NCBI GenBank assembly: GCA_963971405.1
Contig: OZ020491.1
Coordinates: 18,594,855-18,658,854, forward strand
DNA length: 64,000 bases
Direction of reading: 5' to 3'
Source: Psococerastis gibbosa
Taxonomy: Eukaryota; Arthropoda; Insecta; Psocodea; Psocidae
The first letter of the stretch is position 1; the number at the start of each line of letters is the position of its first letter. Positions 9,987-21,900 of the stretch are shown here, piece after piece. Made by a program: the position numbers and the translations under genes. The notes beneath the pieces were generated by a model. It saw only the letters and a program-made list of their open reading frames with translations. It did not search any database and had not been told where the DNA came from.

Positions 9987-12900
9987 CTGCAACATACACC
10001 AGAATGTTCGATTTCTATTTTTATGTGTTTAAAACTGATAGCTTGTCACATTCTCAATCTGCATTTGCAAATTCCATTTTAGATTCTTCCTGCAGCATAG
10101 AAGATTTCATATACCTTCCTTGAGGTCAGATATTCCATTCCTCGTGCGACTTGATAGGCAAAAGACACCAATGACTTCTGAGTGAGGCCACTGGAGAACA
10201 CTGTCCCCACTGTGCCGCCTGCAGACTCGTGACAGCATGTATCAGATTCTGATCTGTAACTTCCCAAAAACTCCCTCAAATTTCCGTATGGCGCGAACTC
10301 TACAGCCACCAAAAGGGGACCTCCCTGCGTACAACATCCTACCAAATTGATAATGTTGGCATGCCTGCCAATCATTTTCAAAATTTCCATTTCACTCACG
10401 AGGTCGATCATATCTTCATCGGTATGATCATCTAGAATAAAGGTTTCTGCTGTTATAGTTTGAATTGTAGAAACACACTATAAAATATAAAGCATTTTAA
10501 GAGAAAATATCAAATAAAAACGTTCTTGTCATTTACAATATTATATATTAATCAATTGACAACAGCTTATTAAACTTCTTTACATCTACATACTACTGAG
10601 CATTGGACCTTTGCTTTTTAATAATTAATGCACTGCATAGCATACCATATATACATACATATTGCAATATTATTCTGTAGTATTATATTGGCTGTCCATG
10701 CTAGTCTATGCAATTGGCTTATCGATCAATCCAATCAAGCCAATTTCGGGACCTATACTAATAGAAAAATAGGAATAACGGACTTTTCATTTGCACAGCT
10801 TTTCATTATGCTATTATCTTTAAGGAACCTTAAAAATTAAGAGTGAAATAAATGTAGCTATTACTCAGGCTCACCTTTTAACATTTTTACTGCCACAACA
10901 TTGCTCAATCTCTCATTTTTGCTCCATGTACACTCCGCTTGAACTACGCGTCCGAACGCGCCCTCTCCAAGAGTTTTTCCCAAGTTGATACTATCCCTTG
11001 GTATCTCCCAATCAGGGTCCACAAGCAAATCGAACTCTGGAGCCAGCTGAAAGCTTCTCAAGTCTTCTACCAATACCTGTTCACAATAGGAGCACCTTTA
11101 TAACAAGCAGACGGTTGCTTACCACTTACTTAATATTATATTGCAACAGGCGTAAACCGGAAATAACGAAGTACCTATAGTCATTTAGCTTTCAACCTAT
11201 TCAGTACATCTTAGTGTAAAGTACCTTTTCTAGATCTTCCGAGATATATTTACCCTTTCTCTCACAATCTTGACAATCGGCGGCACAATTTCATCCTTTG
11301 CAGCATTATTGTCAATGTTCAATTTAAAATGCTTGAGCACCACAATCATTTTCTTCTCCATCATTTGCTGAGTTCTTGTCGTCATCTGGCGGTTAATTTT
11401 ATTGTTCCGGCGATATAAGTAACCAAAAATAGCTGCGACTATGATTAGCGAAGTGCAGAAGGCAGCTAAGAAGACTTGGAAGACACTTACACCTTCTGCA
11501 AAAAACAATCGGAAAGCGCTACATATTGTGCAAGAACAGCCGCTACTAATAGCAAGTAGTAAAAGTTTGTTAATCAAGTTTGTAACGCTTGGTAAGGAGA
11601 AATCACTAGAAAAGTCACATTTGACAAATGGGTCCTAACTTGTTTTGATTCCTTATTTCCAAATATAATTAAATTTCAAGGAAAAATCTCCGCGACCCTT
11701 CATTTACGTATTCAATGCAGAAGCAACAAGACGTGATGGAAAAGTTAGGTGATTTTTGTAAATATCAGCAAAAGGGGCATTGGATGGTTCCCGTCAAATC
11801 CTGAAATCCGCAGCGGCCCTATATGGTTGGTGGCGCAATTATTCTACTTTTAACTTATGCTTCTAAATAATTATGACAAGCATCCCCAGTTTCTACGTCA
11901 GCATTTATATTATACTCCTCTTTTCCCCAAAAATTTCAACTCAATGGCCATGGTTAGAAACATTTTAGCTAATTTATTTCTACTGCATTGATGCAGCCAA
12001 TAACCATACAGCTAGCTGGTTTATAAAAATAATAAAAATCTTACTGTCGACAATTTGGAGATAACCATTCGACGTAGCGAACTCTGTGACGCAAGAATAC
12101 CAGCCTTCGTCTCTATGAGTCACGTTAGTAATAATTATCATCTGAGACGCGTTCTTAGGGGGGTTCTGCAAAATTATTACAATACCGTAAAATAAGTTAC
12201 CGTTTATTGTATTATAGCCCTTTTACGATTTGGTGGATGTATACCCATGTAGGCCCAACGCCTTTCTTTCTGCCAAAGAAACCTCTCTGATACTACTATC
12301 GGAGATAGCCGCTCAAATATTGATCTTTCAAACATAATTCAACCAGCCCTTCATGATTCACTTTGCATTGAAAACCTACTCGTTTCTTTCCAAACTATTT
12401 TGCCGTTATAATTACAAATACTTTCACGGCCGGAGTTACGTGAAGAAGCAGTAGAATCCGGGATTATTATTATTATTATTATTTAGAGAGTTTAGCTGAC
12501 ATAGGTCTTGGAAGTTGGGACCCTTTGAACAGCATAATTATTGGGATCACATCCCAATCATTCATATTATGACCATTGCCAATTAATCAACTGTCTAAAA
12601 ACAGCAGCTTAACCGTGTTAGCCGCAGATTCCACCGACCGGCTAGGGCTAAATACAAAAACGGTGACGTGGTAGCAGACATTAAAGACTTAGGCGGTGTC
12701 TCCACCGACCTCGCATTGCAGAATGCAAATGACACTGACGGAAATGTTTGTTTTACTATATGCCATAGTTAAAATTGATCAATGATCATACAGTAAAATC
12801 ACAAACAAACTAGCTAAAATTAAAAAATGGCGTCATGGGATATGTTAATTACAAACATTTTAATAGATTTCTATAAAAAGAAAAATTCTAATTTCCGTCA

Positions 12901-15900
12901 ATGTCATTTGCATTCTGCAATGCGAGGTCGATGGAAACCCCGCCTAAGTCTTGAATGTCTGCTACCACGTCACCGTTTTTGTATTTAGGCCTACCCGGTC
13001 GGTGGAATTGGCACCTTAGCAAAGACAGCCATGTCCTTCAACCTGGTCTATGTAGGCAGCCCTAAAACAGTCAAACCGCGCCCGCCACAGGGCCAACCAC
13101 GTGTTCCGCGGTTTCCTCGGACTCATTGCACTACGGGCAGTAGTGGAAGTAGATAGTGGAACTGCGCAGACATATAAATACAGATCTTAGAATTCTACGC
13201 AGTTCCACTGAGGATGTCGACCGCAGATGTATACGCAACGTTTGAAAGTACGCTTTCAGAACGACCACGGCCTATCATCCCGGATTCTGCTGCTTCGTCA
13301 TATTTTGCCGTTGATGCTGGAGCGATTGGCAACCGTTCACCGCTAGACCTACCAGAGTCATGCTAGAATATACAGAATAGTCTGTATGATCCGGATTGTT
13401 CCTTGAGTAAAACCATTTCATGGAATTCTCATCAATGTCAGACGTAGGGACGCATTCCATTATCACATCTGAGTTGATTTCAGCTGTTTCGTTCACTAAC
13501 TCTTTGGTGAAGTAGGGACCTGCAAATAATCGGTGCCGTAATCAGTGACTAGTTCTATTTTTTCTTTTTTTAAGTTTTACTTCTAACTTTACTTCGAGCG
13601 TTAAAACTTAAACGAGCGAGAGCGCATGTGTGGCACTCTACTGTATGACATTTTCTAAGATAAAATGGGATATAGAAGGCTCTTAAAGTAAGTAAGTACA
13701 ATATTGTCTTTGCATTTTCACCATGAGTTAATTGCAAGAGTGCTGGCCGAAAGACCCAAAATTCGTCCATAAAGACAATTTTCTTTCTTTCATTCACGAC
13801 ACTTCATATTATTATGAAAGTAACGTGTGATCGAAACGAATGTACGACTGACCGCATACACAGTATATACTGCAGTTGTTCTCTTAAACAAACACTTACC
13901 GTCAATTTGTAGATAAGCCTTCGATGTAACATTATTTGCAACACATGAGTACCAGCCTTCGTTTCTATGAGTTACATTAGCAATAATTATCATCTGAGGC
14001 ATGTTCTTGACGGACGTCTGCAAAATGACTACGGTTAGAGTTATATTGTACATAGTTTTACAATGTTTTAGCAATATCGCTATTAGGGACCTACTGGCTT
14101 ATAGTAAGTAATTAAGTGGTAGCACTGTAGTAGTGGTTAAAGTACTACTAGTACTATACTTGCGTTGGGGATTGCCTTCATATTGGCATACTGAAATTAT
14201 TTCATTAATTTAATTCTAATATCTAAATCTAATTTAACAAATTAATTGAACTGAAATTTTGGATATCATTAGTATTTAATGGTACCAGAGTCTTGCGAGA
14301 AACTGCGGAAAAGCCGTCTTCATCAAAATGTTTCCTGGTGTAGATCCATCTAATGGAATTAACATTAGAGTTAAACTGAAGGACGCATTCCATGGTAACA
14401 TTTGTGAACATTTTAGCTGTTATGTTCACCAACTCTTTAGCGAAGTAGGAACCTGTAAGTGAATCGTAATTAAAGCTTATGTTTTTATTACCTTGTGAAC
14501 ATTGTTTATGAAAAATTTCTCTTGGACGGCACAAGGCTATAGAAACAGTACAGGAACAAGGTAGGTAAGTAGGTCTATCTAGCGATAACGATAGTCTTTT
14601 TCCTAGGTCTTATATACAGTTTTGGTATCATAATATTACATATGCTTATGGCGGGAATTACTCCTAACACCATGCTCATAGCGGGGACTTGCTCTGTCGG
14701 GGGTGCAGGTCTAGCGCTTCCTCGTCAAAGTCGAAACTGGGCTTCTCTTGTTATGAATTACCTCGAATGCTATGCGAAGTATGGAATTTAAAAAATTCTC
14801 TTACCTTCATTGCAAATTTGAGCTACGAAGTCAAGATCCCATTTTCCGAATAAACATAGTACATGATTCCCCTTTTCTGATGGCAACGGACAAATAAAAT
14901 GCGCGAAAATGTTATGCGGCACCGTATTGTTGACACTAGTAAGAGTAACATTATGGGAATCGACAGATGTGCTGTATTTCCTCACTCTTATTCCAGGCAG
15001 AATTTCTGGCAATTGACCACAACCTTCTGAAATAATAAATAAATAATAAATTACAGTAGATCTATAGATTTGAACCACGTCCTTTTTCAAATGATGGATT
15101 CATTGCAGATTGTAGCTGCATTAAACGTGACCCATCGAAACTCCTCGGGCCAAATATACCACTAGTTTGTAGTATAGTTTGTCAACATCGGTGTTCCAGC
15201 ATATATAAACGTATTCTTGATTTCTTTCACGTTAAGGCAGAAATTGTAATACACTACGTCCAAAAGGGTACTAACCAGGTGGACAAAGAAGAACTATTGC
15301 ATTATTATAAGCACCTGTAAAAACAGAACTTTTATCATGGTGAGTGCCACCTGCTGAAAAATTTTGGAATATAGTACCGTACAAGGCCGTAGCCAGGAAT
15401 TTTTTTCGGTGGTGGCTATGGTGACTGTGATGCTATGTAAGTTAGTGTAAATTGTTTTCTTGAGAACTCATTGTATCTTGTGTATTCTTTAGAGGTTGTG
15501 GTGTTACTCGTATATATGATAATAATAATGATAATAATACTAATCTGAGTTTTCAGAAAGTTTGTAGTTTTTAAGAAGATTTCATCTGATCACATCCATC
15601 CAACTTTGAAGGGGGCTAACCTCTCGTTGTACTTTGTACTTGTCTCCTTTATTCATCATTCTACTAAGCACTTCTATATTACTAACATTTTTTTACTAAC
15701 TTTTACTAACCGTTTATTACTATCGTAAAGATACCTGTGCAATATAAATAAATGTATTTCGTCTATTATTCACTTTCAATTTGTTTTAATATATATTTTT
15801 AATCGCACAGATAGATACGATCTTTGCTCTAGCCCCCCCCCCCCCTCTCTTTGACAAGAGTTATTATAGTGGGGGCTCTCCGCAATTCTATCCAAGCCGG

Positions 15901-18900
15901 CGACATTGATGTCAATATTTCTCTCTCCTGCTTGATTTGACGTCCATCCGTGCAGACACGAGTTTCTCATTGTGCAGGGTGGATGGTCTATCATGATTTA
16001 AACTTTGTATCAATGAATCTATATTGTAAACTGTTATTTTTGGAGGAATATATTTTACTTTACTTTTCGTTAACAGAGTTAGTTCTATAATAAAGTTATA
16101 ATAGAAGAACAGCGCATTGTGTCATGAGCTCTGTCTGTCTTGATTTGAAAAGTTGAGCCAGCCACGGCTCGAACTAACATACCAGCACAATATGAAGGCC
16201 CATTCTGACTTGGCTCGCTCACCCAGTGTCCATTTCTGCAATTTAAGCTAGTCGAACCTTGAAGAGTGTATCCCGCCTTGCACTCGTAATCAATGACACT
16301 ACCAGATGGAACTGTTGACTCGTATTTGTAGTTGTAAGGAGAAATCTTAAGAATAGTATGTATACTGTGGCTCGGAACTTGACATGGCCTGATGAAGAGA
16401 AAATTAAATGCAATAGACAAATTTAATGTACTGCCCGACCTCGATAGGATGACATTTGGAAAACTTAAAAAATTCGAATAAACTCGGTGTTTCGCTTATG
16501 TAAGTTTTCCAATAATTAACAGAGTGTTCCTAAAGTCATCCTATCGTGGTTGGGTAGTATTGTATCTGACTAACAAAGGGTCAAATTTTTACAAAATTCT
16601 GGATGGTAACAGTACACACACATATAACATGCAGTGGCGGATTGACCAATAGGCAACTGAGGCAAATGCCGATATCCACGCGCGCGTACATAAAAGATTT
16701 TTTTGAACATATTATGAAAAAAAAATTAAAATAATTATCAGATATTAAGAAATAATTTTTCAATTTTTTTTTAATAATTAAAAATAGTAGTTTTACTTTT
16801 ATTAGTGAACACCCCCCCCCCCCCCTATTACATGCAATCATTATTAATGTAATATCCGCGACAAGGGCAGTCCCTATATCCCCTCAAAGCCAAATCCGCC
16901 CCTATATACTACTAATAACCAAGTGACAAGTTTTGGTACAGGTTCCTGGGGGCATTGCCCAGAGGTAAGCTTATACGTAGCAACTGCGGTAGGACCCTTC
17001 GTTCTGGAAAACGATGCACACAACATGGTTAAAAAGAGAGGACTTTTCTTTCAGGAGGAATATTTTGTTTAAGCAACAGTCTCTTTCAAGAATGTTGCTT
17101 TGTGGTGCTTTCTACCGAATCTCAACCAACGCTATGGTTTCCGCGGAATTTGAAAACTTCGGTCTTTTTCTAACACACCTCGCATTTGGTAAAGGTGGTA
17201 ATCCAGTAATTTTACATTGTGGGGCGTATTCATCCGAGTGATCGCTACACTCACTCCGTCCGTTACATATCGCATCGCCGTCTACGCATGCGCCATATGC
17301 ACAGCGAAATGCATACTCTGGACACCTGGGAATAAAAATAAATCATGAGTTTCCTTTAACAAGGATATATCTAACTAGACTGTAAGGCATCTTACCAGTT
17401 TTAATTACTTGGGCACTAGGCGGCTATTCCACTTGTCAATATTCCGTCATTTGTGCATCAATAATTGATGAGATTTTTGTTTTCAGGAGACTATTATGTA
17501 GATACTTAACTTATCTATAATAAATTAAGTTATAATATAGTAGAGACTTATTATTGATGCATAAATTACGGAATATTGAAAAGTGGAATTGCCACCGATT
17601 TACTTTTAACATTATATAGGCATTAACAGCAAAAATCTCTTGAAGTGCGGAGTCTAGAGGATTGGAGATTCATAAAAAGGGTGTAGAATATAGCATTAAT
17701 CGAGGAATCAAGTGAAACGTCTACTGAAAAAATTGTGCTTCAGTAAAATGTAACTGACATATGCTTCCTCAATTCATGCCAGTTATTGGTTATTTCGAAG
17801 ATACCTATACTATCTCTCACCAGAAACATGAGAGTTTTCCAATTTATAATATATTCCTTTACAGTGAAAAGTCAGAGAGAGATATCAAAAGTAAAGCAAT
17901 TCCAACTGAGCCATCATTCTACGCATTTTGTTGTGATCCATATCCGTGATTTGTCCCACATGAGTGAGTCCGGCAATGTATCAATGGATGACTGAGCATT
18001 CTTTCATATAATTCAAGTGAAAATATTTTTTATGTACGGAATTTTGCCTCTTGTATAAAAACGTAGTATTTTTTCAGGAAACTGATTTTTTAAATTGCCT
18101 ATCCTATGGTGTGAGGCTTGTAAGGATTCCCAAATGCCAAGATTGGGATAGCTAATCATGTACCGTACAATTAGTAGCCCAGAAGGAATTTTATTCATCA
18201 CCCTAAAAAGAAAACTTGCAAAGGCAGTTAGGCATACTTACGTAAAATTAAAGCAGCTGATTATATTTTCATCAGAACCATCTTCGCAGTGTACGACTCC
18301 ATCACAAAATTGATAAGTCTCGAAACAATCTCCAGACAAGCATGATAACTTCGAAGCCCTGAAATGTGAAAACTGTGATGTTAAGGCATATATTTCAGAA
18401 TATTTTGAGAACAAAGAATGACAGTCGTTTTAACTAATATGCTCTGAATATACATATGTATGTATCTTGACGAAATTAACCTAAAATAGGCGATATGAAA
18501 ATCATGTATAAAAAAATACAAGCATTCCAAAGAAGCTAAATTTTCTATGGTTATAAAAATTATGAACCTGCGGGCCTACTATGCCGTTTAGTTGAATAGA
18601 GTCAATTGCAGAGAGCCCCGAACTTCAAAGTCAAAGAAATCACTTCCGTGTCGCTAGGTTCACTTTGGCAGAAGACCGACCAGGTATTATTGTACAGAAA
18701 TCTGTCAAATAGAATTGGATTGTGTCTAGATAACAAAATAAATGCCCAAAAGAAATTCGGCTGACTTACCCACAATAGGTTTGCCTAGGTGGCAGTATTA
18801 CGCCTGGACAATGTGGAAGAAGTTCATCTGACCTGTCAACACAATCTTCTACCTCGTTGCAAATGACATCCCCGGCCACACAGGCTCCGTATGCACAGCG

Positions 18901-21900
18901 AAATGCATACTCAGGACACCTGCTAGGATTTACAAATAGTGAAGGGAGAGTTCACATGAGCTGTGGGGGATATCTTGTACAGCATATTATATTACAATAT
19001 TATTGTATAATATATAGCACTGAAATTAAATTAACTTTTATTGAAGGGGTAACCTCCTCGTTATATCCGAAAATTATAGAAATATAGAAAAGCTGGGCTT
19101 GGCGGGATTCGAACCCACAATCTACGCCTAACCGGGGCATCGTCTTAATCGAACCATGTCAAATAGAGCATATAAGTAGAGGATATACAGTCCATCAACT
19201 GTTCTTGTCGGGGCTTGTGGTCCAGCGCCCCGGTTAGGCGTACATCGTGGGTTCGAATCCCGCCAAGCCCAGTTTTTCTATATCCTCTAATTTTCGGTTA
19301 TATCTTTTATAAGTTATTTCATATATGGACAAAATGTTTACAGTAGTAAAGAACACGTCTCCAGGTATCACCTTCTTGCCACGGGCAGAGGACCGAGACG
19401 ACGTTGAATTCTACCAACCAAACCTCTTACTCTATTATATATATTTATATATATAGGCTATATATATGGAAGCATTTAAAAAGCTTTTATTTCACACAAA
19501 CTGAGCCCCTATGATGTCTCAGTGACACAATCCCGTTTGTAGCGCATTTGCGGAGATAGGGCGGAACATGATAATTCACTTAATTTGTCATAATTTTGAA
19601 TATCGGAATTACTGCTAGTCTGCTTGAATTATTCTTTAATTGTAGGCGTACTCGCACGCCTGTGATAAGGCGCATATTCCACCGACCTGCTAGTGCTAAA
19701 TACAAATACGGTGACGTGGTAGCAGACATTCAAGACTTAGGCGGGGTTTCCACCGACCTCGCATTGCAGAATGCAAATGACGTTGATGGAAATTTTTGTT
19801 TTACTCCATGCCATAGTTAAAATTTATCAATGATCATAGAGTAAAATCACAAACAAACTAAAATTAAAAAATTGCTTCATGGGATATGTTAAGTACAAAC
19901 ATTTTAATAGATTTCTATAAAAAGAAAAATTCTAATTTCCGTCAATGTCCTTTGCATTCTGCAATGCGAGGTCGGTGGAAACCCCACCTAAGTCTTGAAT
20001 GTCTGCTACCATGTCACCGTATTTGTATTTAGAACTAGCAGGTCAGTGGAATATGCGCCTTAGCTGAAGTCAGAGAGAATATATTATAAGTATAGTATCT
20101 ATCTTTATAAAAATCAAACCACTTTCCCGCGTGAGTATGTATACGTATGTATGTACGAGCGGGCCATAACGTTATCCGGTAGCGGTGTGTATTTTCTTAT
20201 GGGCGATGAACCATCACTCTGATTTGCATAACGTTAGGCGGTAATTCCGTGACCGTACAACGTCGCTATAGGGATCCCTTATTGGACAGTTCATAGCCAT
20301 ATGCAGCTGCGACTTTGTTCGATGAATGGACATTGAGTTTTAGACTGGTGTTTGGGAAAACTAAAAGAGCCGGTCCGAGTTTACTCGAACATGCTTTCCT
20401 ATTTGATCAATTAGTAGATAGATAATATGAGTAATTTCATGCTAAATAATTTTCCTATAGTTAAATTTCGGATCCCTCGATGTCCCCATGACCGTAGCCA
20501 GATTGGGGGGGGGGGGGGGGTCATCTGGCATCCCTGAATGTGAGGTAACTTCATAATATTTTAAAATCCTTAAAACTCGCTCCATTGTATATAGTGTACG
20601 CTGCAAACATTGGGGGGGGGGGGGGGGGGGGGGTTGGGCCCGGATCAGTTCAGGATCTTGGATTTTTATTACTGGGGCGCCAATAAGGTGCATAAATGAA
20701 ATGGCCTTTCTCTCAAGTCGTGTAAGTCAAGTAGTGGTAAAGAATTGGGGCAGCACTACTGGCAAGGGGGGGGGGGGGCTAGAGTCAATGGCGTAGCCGG
20801 AATTTTTTTTGGGGGGTCTGGTTTTCATGCAGCATCAATACATAAATTTTGCCCAATTACGATAGGCTTTCGAAGGGGGCAGTGTTTCATTTTTAAAATG
20901 TTACAAAAATATAGAAAAGCCGTTCTCATGGACTAATTAGGGGCATGATTTTAATTTCCCTTGCCCAGGCCGAAGGGGGGCCCGGCGGTTTCCCCCGGGG
21001 AAAGTTTCTTAAAATATAGGCCTGAAATGGTTTGTCGGCAAAAAAATGATTTTGGAGACGATAACTTTATTAACATGGAAACAGGTGTCCATTTGGGGGG
21101 GGGGGGGGTCCAGACCCAGCTGACCCTCCCCCCTCGGCTACGCCACTAGCTGGAGTCCCCCCTGAGGAAATATTTAATGAGGCAGGTGCGGAAAAAAAAG
21201 GTTTTTCCTACCAGTATTTTAAATGTTTACTTGTAGCTGCAATTGTAGGTATCTCCCATCTTTACGGAGCATATCCTATCAACAACGAATATTTTTCTGT
21301 TCACGCATCAGACTTTCGAATTTAACAGGTTAAATCACGCATGAATGCCCTATTTTAATATTTAATATTTCTTTACAGTGCTGGTGGATAAATAGGCTAA
21401 AGTACAAAATCTGCAAATGCTAAGTTATGCAACTGTGTTGTATATAGTCCAGATCCGGAAATTCGTGCCTTTCCCAATGGATTTGACTTGATAATTCACC
21501 CTTGACTCTAGATACCTAGTCCCAATGTACCTACATAAAGGCGAAGTTATCTTTTGAAAATCAAGATTTACGGTACCTATTATTTTTCGCCTATTTATTC
21601 AAATTCTCCCTCCCTGGGGGATATCCTCTGGCTCCCCTGTTTGCAGTTACATATACTTACATAATAATTATATTAATAACTTACTTCTATAATCTAAAGT
21701 TTTTTTTTCGGTGTCAAAAATTGATAACAATGATTATGTTCACGCAACAGGCTTTCAAAATGAATTTGATAAACAACGCATGGATGCCATATTTTATTAT
21801 TTAATATTTTTTAACATTGTTATTTGCTGGTGGATGAAATTAATTGGCTAAAATTATAAAAACTGCAAATGTTTAGTTATGCAATCGTGTTGTATACAGT

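Noticed and set aside
19211-19270. Functional tRNA gene
   Set aside because: The acceptor and T arms pair, but the D arm is nearly absent and the anticodon loop lacks the usual T before the anticodon; an inverted partial copy nearby indicates a repeat.
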